27,101 bases of DNA from a virus: IMG/VR virus record IMGVR_UViG_3300024273_000328, positions 1-27,101 of that record; one strand, written 5' to 3'. The notes below the pieces were generated by a model. That model worked only from the letters and a program-made list of their open reading frames with translations, searched no databases and was not told the DNA's origin. Positions 4,951 to 12,819 of this stretch are shown piece by piece. A program made the position numbers and the translations under genes. Each line of letters begins with the position of its first letter. Position 1 is the first letter of the stretch.

Positions 4951-7479
4951 ATGCTTAACATACTTGACCGACAACTAAAGCTTGAGATGGACGCAAATGA
5001 CTATAGCTACGAAAGGTTAATGAAGGAAATCAAAAGCAGAATTAAGGCTGGTCAAGCAGATGAATTGGCAGAGGGACGCTTAATCCTTATTCATAGCATT
5101 AACTTACTAGCCGAAAAGATTATGGAATATTTTGATAGAGATATCAGAGGTAAGATGAAAATTGCCCGTGATATTGTTGCTATAGAATTCTACAAATCAC
5201 CTAAAGACCTAGCTTTTATTATTATTGCAACTATTGTCAGGAGTATTAGCCGTGATGTTCACGTTCCTACTATATCTCTTGTCAAGCAAATAAACAGATC
5301 GATCTACGATAGCATTTTAGTTCGTAGGCTTGATCGTGATGATAGCACCTTTGGGGCTTTTGTTGACAAACGGTTTAAATCTAGGAGCGAAACCTTTAGG
5401 AGGCGTGAGAAAATTAAGATTGTCAAACGCCAAGCAAGCTTAGTCGATTCTGATTTAGATGATGTTACAACCTACCTAGCTGGCACATTGCTAGACTTAG
5501 TAGTAAAAAGTGGTAGTAACATTATAGAAACTAAAGTAGTTTACAGCAAAGGGAGGAGAGCACACTATATAGTCTACACCGAAGAATGCTTTAGAATGGT
5601 CTTGCAATCTAGGGAGAAATTACTAGCAGACTATCGTAAGTTTCCAATACTTATAGTTAAGCCAACTGATTGGGTATCGTTTGATGGAAGCGGTGGTTAT
5701 CACAACAAAGCTATCTACCAACTACCAATCATTAAGTGCCGTACAGGCTCTAAGGCTCTGCTACAAGGCTTCTTTAAGAACTCTGATACATCTGCGGTCT
5801 ACGACTTGCTAAATACTATGCAATCAACGCCTTGGCGTATTAATAGTAGGGTCTATGGGGTGATGAATAAAGTGTTTCGTGATAACATACTTGATCCCGA
5901 AGCAATGCCTAACAATCCTTACTTACTTGGAAAGTTGCCCTATAACGAGAAGAAAGACCCAGAAGACTTTATTAACATTCACAACTATGGGGAGATAAAT
6001 ACCGAAGGCTCTTACAAAGGACTGCCTAAAGACAAGAAGATGACGCGAAAGTACTTCAAGGATATTGAAACCCAAAAGGATTTAATCCTATCTAATATGG
6101 GTAAAGCTATTATGCTAGATTTGGTTCTATTCAATGCCCGTGAATACTTAGAAGAGGAGGAATTCTTTTTCAGCTATCAATATGACTTTAGAGGCAGGGT
6201 TTATCCAATCCAACAGCACCTACAGCCACAAGGGGGGTCAGAAGTTAAGGCGCTGTTGGAATTTAAAAAGGGCTACAAGATTGAAACACCAGAACAACTA
6301 CGCTTATTTCTAATACATGGGGCTAATTGCTTTGGGTTCGACAAAGACCCATATGATATAAGAGTTCAAAAGATAAAGGAGAAAACTAATGAAATCAGAG
6401 AAATCGCTAACGACCCGATCAAAGGACAGCGGTATTGGAAAGGCGCTGACGATCCTTATCTTTACCTCGCTTGGTGCTTTGAGTATAGCGATTATCTTTC
6501 GGACAGTGTTAGTTTTCGCTCACATATTCCAATAGCTCTTGACGCTACCTGTAGTGGTATCCAAATATACTCAGGATTACTTAGGGATGCTGATGGTGCA
6601 AAGGCTGTTAATGTAATTGGAAAGGATAGGAATGATATCTATGACCAAGTAGCTAAGAAAGTAAATGGCTACCTCTATGCTGGTGATTACCCAAAGACGC
6701 TATCTTATAAAACCTCTGATAAAATAAAACATGAGGTATCAACGCAAGCTATTGCTGATAGTATCAAGGGTAAGATCACTCGACAACTAACCAAACGTAA
6801 TACAATGACCCAACCATACTCAGTCACCCGCTTTGGGATGTACGAACAACTTAAAATTGAACTATCTGATATGGAAAATGATAATAAGAGATTTTGGGTA
6901 GGTGAAACGTGGTTAGTAGCAAAGCTTCTTACAGAGCTCAACGACCGCGCTATAGCGGATGTAGTGAAAGGAGCTAGGGTGGGTCAGGAATATCTCAAAG
7001 AGGTCACACAGGACGTTGTGAGGGACGGTAAGTGGGTATTCTTTACCACACCTATTACAAACTTTCCTGTCCTACAGAAAATACACAATACAAAGCTTGA
7101 AAGGATAACCACACCAATCGGTAAACTGTCTATTAGGAAAGCAGTAACTGAGCTACATCAGATTAAAATGATTAATGGTATAGCACCAAATTTCATCCAT
7201 AGTCTTGACGCAACTTTGCTTTCCCATACTGTAGCTAAATTAAAAGCAGATGGTTGTATTGACTTTCACCTAATACATGATAGTTATGGTGTTCCTATTA
7301 CTTTTGTTGAGAATTTAAACAAACGAGTTCGTGAGGCATATATTGAATTATTTGAATGTGAGCCTCTAAAGAAGTTTATTAATCAAGTCCATCCTAAATT
7401 CGAAAAACCTGTTGACAGTATAATGATTAATACGCTAAACCTAAATGAAGTTACTGAAAGTGAGTATATTTTTAGCTAA
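4951..7479 (+). CDS. T7-like single-subunit DNA-directed RNA polymerase
   Basis: This enzyme transcribes phage genes from phage promoters and is the hallmark of the group. Its 842 residues compare with 883 in T7. DFRGRVYP (412-419) matches T7 DWRGR. LDATCSGIQ (530-538) carries metal-binding Asp-531 (T7 Asp-537). RQLTKRNTMTQPYS (611-624) carries Lys-615 and Tyr-623 (T7 Lys-631, Tyr-639). HDSYG (776-780) carries Asp-777 (T7 Asp-812). The C-terminus ends SEYIFS, aromatic like the T7 foot. All catalytic residues are present. The ribosome-binding site GAAAGG overlaps the preceding stop. Promoter specificity cannot be read directly from the sequence. Confidence 0.97.
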   Translation: MLNILDRQLKLEMDANDYSYERLMKEIKSRIKAGQADELAEGRLILIHSINLLAEKIMEYFDRDIRGKMKIARDIVAIEFYKSPKDLAFIIIATIVRSISRDVHVPTISLVKQINRSIYDSILVRRLDRDDSTFGAFVDKRFKSRSETFRRREKIKIVKRQASLVDSDLDDVTTYLAGTLLDLVVKSGSNIIETKVVYSKGRRAHYIVYTEECFRMVLQSREKLLADYRKFPILIVKPTDWVSFDGSGGYHNKAIYQLPIIKCRTGSKALLQGFFKNSDTSAVYDLLNTMQSTPWRINSRVYGVMNKVFRDNILDPEAMPNNPYLLGKLPYNEKKDPEDFINIHNYGEINTEGSYKGLPKDKKMTRKYFKDIETQKDLILSNMGKAIMLDLVLFNAREYLEEEEFFFSYQYDFRGRVYPIQQHLQPQGGSEVKALLEFKKGYKIETPEQLRLFLIHGANCFGFDKDPYDIRVQKIKEKTNEIREIANDPIKGQRYWKGADDPYLYLAWCFEYSDYLSDSVSFRSHIPIALDATCSGIQIYSGLLRDADGAKAVNVIGKDRNDIYDQVAKKVNGYLYAGDYPKTLSYKTSDKIKHEVSTQAIADSIKGKITRQLTKRNTMTQPYSVTRFGMYEQLKIELSDMENDNKRFWVGETWLVAKLLTELNDRAIADVVKGARVGQEYLKEVTQDVVRDGKWVFFTTPITNFPVLQKIHNTKLERITTPIGKLSIRKAVTELHQIKMINGIAPNFIHSLDATLLSHTVAKLKADGCIDFHLIHDSYGVPITFVENLNKRVREAYIELFECEPLKKFINQVHPKFEKPVDSIMINTLNLNEVTESEYIFS

Positions 7480-7510
7480 CTTTAAAAGAAACGACATTCT
7501 AGTTGAACTC

Positions 7511-7529
7511 TCTTTAAGAATCTTAAAGA
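7511..7529 (+). repeat. Perfect 19-nt inverted repeat after the RNA polymerase gene
   Basis: Nine-base arms (TCTTTAAGA and TCTTAAAGA) flank one central A. As RNA this could form a short A-U-rich stem, followed by TATTTTG, which is a poor U-tract. It could instead be a protein-binding operator next to the promoter at 7534. The symmetry is exact, and it sits 32 bp after the polymerase stop in a 126-bp gap. Function unproven. Confidence 0.55.
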
Positions 7530-7533
7530 TATT

Positions 7534-7576
7534 TTGACTATTACTACTAAGATAACTATAGTAGTTTATACTATAA
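7534..7576 (+). promoter_or_regulatory. Strong sigma70-like promoter overlapping a phage-type promoter core
   Basis: TTGACT (7534-7539), 17 bases, then TATAGT (7557-7562) is close to the bacterial consensus. A second inverted repeat, TATAGTA/TACTATA (7557-7563 and 7569-7575), overlaps it. TATACTATAA (7567-7576) resembles the SP6-type core. The element lies 44 bp upstream of the SSB ribosome-binding region (AAAGGAGAAAC). It probably starts transcription of the replication module; which polymerase uses it is open. Confidence 0.5.
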
Positions 7577-7605
7577 GAACTTAAAGCTATTTAAAGGAGA
7601 AACAA

Positions 7606-8238
7606 ATGGCTATGAAACCAACTAAACCTTTCGCAGTAAAAGGCATGAACGTAGTAACACCTAAAGGTAAGGCTATGTGGTGTAAGGTAGTAGAACCTGA
7701 TCGTAAATATAATGCAGATGGTGAGTTTTCAACCTCATTGGTGTGTGACCCAAACGACCCTTCCGTTTTGGCTTTCTTGGATAAACTAGAGCAACTACGC
7801 GATGTGGCGCTTGCTGAAACCAAAGAGTCGATGGGAGCTAAAGGTGCTCAGTATCAACCAAGGGCTGTTAGCACACCTGAGTTTGACCAAGATGGCGCAC
7901 CAACTGGTATGATTATCCTAAAGCTCAAGCTGAAAGATATCGACAAACGCTCAGAGACAGGCCAACAAGACCGTGTTGTGGTTGTGGACGCTAAGAAAGA
8001 GGTTGTGAGCCCTGTGCCGCTAGTTGGTAATGGTTCGATCATTCGCTGTGCTGCCTACGCCAATCCCTACACGATGGCAAATACCAAAGAGGTAGGCATT
8101 AGTATGATTTGGACTAAAATGCAGATCATTGAGCTTGTTAGCTTTGGTAGTAACGATGATGGGTTCGAGGAAGAGGACGGCTTTGAGTCCCACACTTCGC
8201 AATCCTACCATAACTTCAATGAAGAAACAGATTTCTAG
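7606..8238 (+). CDS. Single-stranded DNA-binding protein, T7 gp2.5-like
   Basis: The position right after the RNA polymerase and before the resolvase and helicase matches gp2.5 of T7. The 210 residues form a beta-rich core (for example MIILKLKLKDID near 102-113) and an acidic C-terminal tail from about residue 185 (NDDGFEEEDGF) ending NEETDF. In T7 the acidic tail with C-terminal Phe contacts polymerase and helicase and is needed for function; the same signal is seen here. The AAAGGAG ribosome-binding site is strong. It coats single-stranded DNA and aids annealing and lagging-strand coordination. Confidence 0.85.
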   Translation: MAMKPTKPFAVKGMNVVTPKGKAMWCKVVEPDRKYNADGEFSTSLVCDPNDPSVLAFLDKLEQLRDVALAETKESMGAKGAQYQPRAVSTPEFDQDGAPTGMIILKLKLKDIDKRSETGQQDRVVVVDAKKEVVSPVPLVGNGSIIRCAAYANPYTMANTKEVGISMIWTKMQIIELVSFGSNDDGFEEEDGFESHTSQSYHNFNEETDF

Positions 8239-8642
8239 TGGAGAAACAGGCATTTAGTGTGCCTATAAAGCTAGAGGTTGGGTTAGTAAAAAAGAAAACT
8301 TACTATCTCAACCTCAACGGCTATAGGAATTGGCAGTTTCAACTTAACAACCAGTTAAAGAAGCTGTTTAAAATTGAAGTAGCAGAGGTTATTAGAAAAC
8401 TAAAGCCAGTAGTGGGGGTGTGTCGGGTGACGTATATAATTTATTACCCAACTAAACGAGCCTTCGATATTGATAATGTGGGAAGCGTAGTCACAAAGTT
8501 TACCCATGATGCTTTGGTTGAATTTAATATCCTTGAGGATGATAACTACCATTTCGTGAGCGAGATACGCTATGAATTTGGTGGTGTTGATAAGGAGAAT
8601 CCAAGATGTGACGTTATAATTGAGGTGCTAAATGATGAATAA
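8238..8642 (+). CDS. rusA: RusA-type Holliday junction resolvase
   Basis: RusA-family endonucleases cut Holliday junctions and other branched DNA. The 134-residue protein has the family core RAFDIDNVGSVVTKFTHDALVE (about 75-96), with Asp-78 and Asp-80, then DDN (101-103), giving the acidic metal-binding set. The region FGGVDKENPRCDVIIE (114-129) is typical of phage members. It starts with GTG, sharing its G with the SSB stop TAG. It stands where T7 has gene 3 endonuclease I, so it probably replaces that enzyme in resolving branches before packaging. A later GTG at 8259 is possible but would lose the conserved FSVP start. Confidence 0.85.
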   Translation: MEKQAFSVPIKLEVGLVKKKTYYLNLNGYRNWQFQLNNQLKKLFKIEVAEVIRKLKPVVGVCRVTYIIYYPTKRAFDIDNVGSVVTKFTHDALVEFNILEDDNYHFVSEIRYEFGGVDKENPRCDVIIEVLNDE

Positions 8643-8802
8643 ACAGGACTACATTCGTGATCGTGTATCTGACCTAATGTATGAGGACAGTAGCCTAACA
8701 AGGGCAGAGGCATATGATAGAGCACTACGCGGTTATGATAAATTTTTAAATGAAGAGACATTCTTAGTTAATTCTTTTGTTGAAGAGGATGAGTATGATT
8801 AA
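8635..8802 (+). CDS. Small acidic protein between resolvase and helicase (55 aa)
   Basis: Two adjacent ATGs occur (8632 and 8635). GAGGTG upstream gives better spacing for 8635. The product, MNKQDYIRDRVSDLMYEDSS..., is largely helical and ends acidic (FVEEDEYD). It overlaps the resolvase end by 8 bp and the helicase start by 8 bp. Such linker genes are common near T7 genes 3 and 4. No function is recognised. Confidence 0.55.
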   Translation: MNKQDYIRDRVSDLMYEDSSLTRAEAYDRALRGYDKFLNEETFLVNSFVEEDEYD

Positions 8803-10423
8803 TGAAGAAAGTCAGTTCCTACATCACGGCCCATGCGGTAGTTGCGGCAGCTCAGATGCTAATGCCAGCTACTCAAACGGAACCCATTTTTGCTTTGCCT
8901 GTAGTAAGTGGACAAAGGATGACGATGCGACACTTACCGTAACAACTAGGACAAGGGGCAATAGAATGGACTTACTAACATACGAATATCAGGCACTAGC
9001 CAAGCGAAAGATACCTGATACTATTGCCAGACAGTATCGCTATGGTATAGGTCAGGATAAGTATGGAGTTATGTGCCACATTGCCAACTACTTCAATGAT
9101 GAAAAAGAAATTGTTGCACAAAAACTACGCTATCCCGACAAAACTTTTAAGTTTATTGGTGATACTAAGGATGCAACTCTATTCGGTCAACAGCTATGGG
9201 GTGGTACAGGTAAGAAGGTTGTGATTACAGAGGGTGAGCTTGATGCCTTATCAGTCGCAACAGCATTCGATGGAAAATATCCTGTTGTTAGCGTTAAAGG
9301 CGGTAGTAACTCAGCTAAGAAAGAGATAGCCCAACAACTAAAATGGCTAACAGGACACGAAGAAATTTATCTTTGGTTCGATAACGATGAAGCTGGTAGA
9401 CAAGCAGTAGCAGAATGCGTAACCATTCTCCCTGCTGACAAGGTGCGTATTATACGTCACCCAGATCACAAAGATGCAAGTGATGTGTTGGTCTACAAAG
9501 GTAAAGCTGGTGTTGTGAATGCGTTTTACAATGCTGAGAGATACCAACCAGATGACATTGTTCGACCTTTAGACTTAATTGATTCAGTCGCAGAGCCTAT
9601 CGAAATTGGCTTTCCGTATTGCTACAGCAAACTAACGAGTATGTTGTATGGCAGACGGTTTGGTGAGGTTGTTGTGGTTGGTGCTGGTGTAAGTGTAGGC
9701 AAGACAGACTTCGTTATGAGCCAGTTAGCTTTTGACTTAAAAGAGGGCTGGAAAGTTGCTACCTTTATGCTTGAGCAATCAACTAAAGAAACTCTACTAC
9801 GGGCAGCTGGTAAGGTTGATGGTATCCACTACCACTTACCAAATGCTAACCCAGACAAAGATAAGCTAATTGCAACTGTCACAAGCTTTCAAGATAACTT
9901 GTTTATGTTTGATAATTTCGGCAGTAATGACTGGACTACTATAAGCGATAAAATACGATATATGTACCACAACTACGGATGTCGTATTGTTTACATTGAT
10001 AACCTTACTGCACTAAATGCCCATGCTACAGATGAACGTAGGAACTTGGATGCACTGATGGCCGAAGTAGCTGGGATTGCAAAAGAGCTCGACATTTGGG
10101 TGCTGCTAGTATCACACTTGAACCCACCTAAATCTGGGCCAAGTCACGAAGCTGGTGGCACTACGGAGCAAGGGCAGTTTACAGGCTCTAGGGCTATCAT
10201 GCGGTGGGCCTATGCGATGTTTGGTATCGAGCGTAACACTTTGCACGAAGACCCCATAGAACGCAACAAGGGGCTTATCAGGGTACTTAAGGATCGTTTC
10301 AGTGGGGCCGCTACGGGCAAGACAGTGGGCTTTCTATACGACAAAGACACTGGTATCGTCCACCAACTAGATGAAGAGTTCGAGATAGAACAGACAGAGG
10401 GCAACGATGAGAGCGATTTTTGA
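8795..10423 (+). CDS. Bifunctional DNA primase-helicase, T7 gp4-like
   Basis: It unwinds the fork and makes primers. ATG at 8795 is preferred because AGAGG sits six bases upstream and the protein then opens like T7 gp4. Domains of the 542 residues are: zinc motif C14-C17/C33-C36; TOPRIM with Glu-147 (ITEGELDAL) and DND at 196-198; RecA-like helicase with Walker A GAGVSVGKT (296-304), Walker B IVYIDN (398-403), VSHLN (439-443) and probable arginine finger Arg-480 (FGIERN). The tail is acidic and ends ESDF, as in T7 gp4, where it docks on polymerase. The last 17 bp overlap the polymerase gene. Confidence 0.96.
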   Translation: MINEESQFLHHGPCGSCGSSDANASYSNGTHFCFACSKWTKDDDATLTVTTRTRGNRMDLLTYEYQALAKRKIPDTIARQYRYGIGQDKYGVMCHIANYFNDEKEIVAQKLRYPDKTFKFIGDTKDATLFGQQLWGGTGKKVVITEGELDALSVATAFDGKYPVVSVKGGSNSAKKEIAQQLKWLTGHEEIYLWFDNDEAGRQAVAECVTILPADKVRIIRHPDHKDASDVLVYKGKAGVVNAFYNAERYQPDDIVRPLDLIDSVAEPIEIGFPYCYSKLTSMLYGRRFGEVVVVGAGVSVGKTDFVMSQLAFDLKEGWKVATFMLEQSTKETLLRAAGKVDGIHYHLPNANPDKDKLIATVTSFQDNLFMFDNFGSNDWTTISDKIRYMYHNYGCRIVYIDNLTALNAHATDERRNLDALMAEVAGIAKELDIWVLLVSHLNPPKSGPSHEAGGTTEQGQFTGSRAIMRWAYAMFGIERNTLHEDPIERNKGLIRVLKDRFSGAATGKTVGFLYDKDTGIVHQLDEEFEIEQTEGNDESDF

Positions 10424-12248
10424 TATTGAAGCTAATGGTCTGTATTACGAATTAAAAAAAATCCATTGTATTTCCATCAAAGTCGATGATGGTGCTACAA
10501 AAGTATATACGTCTAAAAATATTGAAGGGTCTGATGGTACGCTGCAACAAGGTCTAGCTGTTCTAAGCGAAGCTGATGTTATCATTGGTCACAATATTAT
10601 CAACTACGATATCCCAGCTATTGAAAAAATATTTCCTAAGTGGACATACAAAGCTTGCTTGGATACACTCCTAATGAGCCGACTAGCTTACCCAAATATG
10701 TTGATGGCAGACGCTAATCGTAAATCAATACCACCTAAGTTTAAAGGTGGTCACGGTCTAAAGGCTTGGGGTTATAGACTTCGTAAGCTGAAAGGTGAAT
10801 ATGAGGAACAGTGGGATATACTAACACCTGAGATGGTTGAATACTGCCGACAAGACTCTGAGGTAACATACGCTCTACTCGAAAAATTAGAGAGTCGTGG
10901 ACTAACTGATGAGGCTATGTGGCTTGAGCATGAGTTTGCTAAGATCATCAACAGACAAGAGAAGTACGGAGTTTGGTTTGATATTGAGAAGGCTCAGAAG
11001 CTACACGTTGAACTCCTAGAGGAAGTTGACGAAGCAGAGCTAGAACTATTCAAAGTATTTACACCACTAAAAACTTGGATGCCTAAAACCTATCCTAAAA
11101 TAGCTACTAAGAAAGATGGTCAGAAATCACAAGTCTTGATTAACCAAGAAAACCTAGGCTACCACTTCAATGAGGCTGGTGAATGGGGGTGCTATGTTGA
11201 TATCCATTATAATCCTAGTAGCAGACAACATACCGCACGGTGGCTAAAGGAAGTTTACAACTGGAAACCAACTGAGTTTACAGAACACAATACGCCTATT
11301 GTAAACGAGAAAGTATTAGAGCAACTTGACTTCAAAGAGGGAAAGATACTAGCACATTACTTTAACGTCACTAAGCTAATCGGCCAGCTTGCAGAAGGGA
11401 AGAATGCTTGGATGAAAATGGTCAAAGACGATCAACGCATTCATGGAAGTGTTAATACACTAGGCGCAGTGTCCCGTAGGTGTACGCATTCAAACCCTAA
11501 TATGGCCCAAGTGCCAAGCGAGAGGGCTTACAAGGGACACGAAGCTAGGGAGCTATTCTCAGCACCTAAAGGCAGGGTCTTGGTTGGTTGTGATGCTGAT
11601 GGCCTAGAGCTACGAACACTATCACACTATATGGCTAGGTTCGATAACGGGAAGTATGGCAAGGCTGTTGACAGTGGCAAGAAGGAAGACGGAACCGATA
11701 TCCACAGCGTAAACCAGAAAGCTGCTGGACTACCTACGCGCGATACTGGGAAAACATTTATTTACGCATTTCTTTATGGGGCTGGTGATGGCAAGATTGG
11801 TCAGATAATTAACGGCTCTGAGGTAGAAGGTAAGAAACTTAAGGAACGATTCTTTAAGAGTACACCAGCTATCAAGCTACTGATCGATCAGGTTGCAACT
11901 GTCTACAAGACTACTAAAACTATCAAGGCGCTGGACGGAACTCCCTACCATATTAGGAGCTCTCATTCGGCACTCAACACCTTGCTCCAAGGGGCTGGGG
12001 CTCTGGTTATGAAATATTATTTAATTTTTCTTGACCGAAATCTAAAAGCTAAATACAAATCAGGTGAGCAGTATGAGTTTGTTCTCAATGTTCACGATGA
12101 GGTACAGATAGAATGTGACGAAACCATTGCTAAAGACGTAGCTACTATAGCTGAGACTAGCTTTGACGATGTTACTAACCATTTAAAGTTTAGGATACCC
12201 ATTAGAGGCACAGCTGCTATTGGAAAGTCTTGGGCCGAAACACACTAA
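10407..12248 (+). CDS. T7-like family A DNA polymerase with 3'-5' exonuclease
   Basis: It copies phage DNA with proofreading. Exonuclease motifs: Asp-6/Glu-8 (FDIEANG), GHNIINYD (61-68), and Asp-150 (EYCRQDSEVT). Polymerase motifs: A with Asp-396 (GCDADGLELR), B with Lys-450 and Tyr-453 (RDTGKTFIYAFLYG), C with His-563/Asp-564 (NVHDEVQ). The NPSSRQH stretch (269-275) matches the T7 thumb region. Length is 613 against 704 in T7; by my alignment from memory part of the deficit lies in the zone equal to the thioredoxin-binding insertion (about 220-268 here). Dependence on host thioredoxin is therefore uncertain. Tyr-453 predicts poor discrimination against dideoxynucleotides, as in T7. Confidence 0.96.
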   Translation: MRAIFDIEANGLYYELKKIHCISIKVDDGATKVYTSKNIEGSDGTLQQGLAVLSEADVIIGHNIINYDIPAIEKIFPKWTYKACLDTLLMSRLAYPNMLMADANRKSIPPKFKGGHGLKAWGYRLRKLKGEYEEQWDILTPEMVEYCRQDSEVTYALLEKLESRGLTDEAMWLEHEFAKIINRQEKYGVWFDIEKAQKLHVELLEEVDEAELELFKVFTPLKTWMPKTYPKIATKKDGQKSQVLINQENLGYHFNEAGEWGCYVDIHYNPSSRQHTARWLKEVYNWKPTEFTEHNTPIVNEKVLEQLDFKEGKILAHYFNVTKLIGQLAEGKNAWMKMVKDDQRIHGSVNTLGAVSRRCTHSNPNMAQVPSERAYKGHEARELFSAPKGRVLVGCDADGLELRTLSHYMARFDNGKYGKAVDSGKKEDGTDIHSVNQKAAGLPTRDTGKTFIYAFLYGAGDGKIGQIINGSEVEGKKLKERFFKSTPAIKLLIDQVATVYKTTKTIKALDGTPYHIRSSHSALNTLLQGAGALVMKYYLIFLDRNLKAKYKSGEQYEFVLNVHDEVQIECDETIAKDVATIAETSFDDVTNHLKFRIPIRGTAAIGKSWAETH

Positions 12249-12257
12249 GGGGATAAT

Positions 12258-12602
12258 ATGACACACTACGATTTAGAAGAATATGAACGCAATGTAATTA
12301 GCTGGTCACGCTCTCGCGGTATCTTAACAAACTCAACACCAAGCCAACAGTTTCTAAAACTTGTTAGTGAGATGGGGGAGCTTGCAGATAACATTGCAAA
12401 GGGCAGGGACATTAGAGATGATGTTGGTGACTGTCTGGTAGTGCTAACTAATATTGCTGCGCTAACACACACAAGTTTGAATGAATGTTTCGCGGTAGCT
12501 TGGGAAGACATTAAAGACCGCACAGGATACTTGAACGAACATGGCGTATTTATCAAAGACGCTGCTAACGATAACACTCAAATGAGTTTAAAATATGATT
12601 AA
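12258..12602 (+). CDS. mazG: MazG-like nucleotide pyrophosphohydrolase
   Basis: MazG-type enzymes hydrolyse NTPs or dNTPs to monophosphates, and in phages may lower alarmone or adjust dNTP pools. The 114-residue protein has the metal-binding pattern SEMGEL with Glu-38 and Glu-41, followed by DDVGDCLVVL with Asp-55 and Asp-58 (Asp-55 standing where Glu is usual). This is the short single-domain form typical of phages. The ribosome-binding site is AAGGGGATAAT. It lies between polymerase and the reductase genes, fitting a role in nucleotide supply. It overlaps the following gene by 8 bp. Confidence 0.82.
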   Translation: MTHYDLEEYERNVISWSRSRGILTNSTPSQQFLKLVSEMGELADNIAKGRDIRDDVGDCLVVLTNIAALTHTSLNECFAVAWEDIKDRTGYLNEHGVFIKDAANDNTQMSLKYD

Positions 12603-12819
12603 GCAAAACGATGGTGGACACTACACTATGAAACAAGTTGGTGGTGAGCATTACATTATGCCTATCCAGCCTATTGAATTTATAGTAAAAAATAATTTAC
12701 CTTATCGTGAAGCTAATGTTATAAAATATGTATGTCGGCATAAAAATAAAAATGGAAAACAGGATATTGAGAAAGCTATTCACTATCTTGAAATGATCTT
12801 AGAGGAATACAATGCTTGA
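12595..12819 (+). CDS. DUF3310 small protein
   Basis: The core VGGEHYIMPIQPIEFIVKNN (15-34), followed by VIKYVCRHKNKNGKQDIEKAIHYLEMIL (42-69), is the DUF3310 signature seen in many phages, sometimes as part of nucleotide-kinase proteins such as T7 gp1.7 (from memory). Here it stands alone with 74 residues. An alternative start at 12628 keeps the whole domain. Its place between mazG and nrdA suggests nucleotide metabolism. The last 8 bp overlap nrdA. Confidence 0.8.
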   Translation: MIKQNDGGHYTMKQVGGEHYIMPIQPIEFIVKNNLPYREANVIKYVCRHKNKNGKQDIEKAIHYLEMILEEYNA

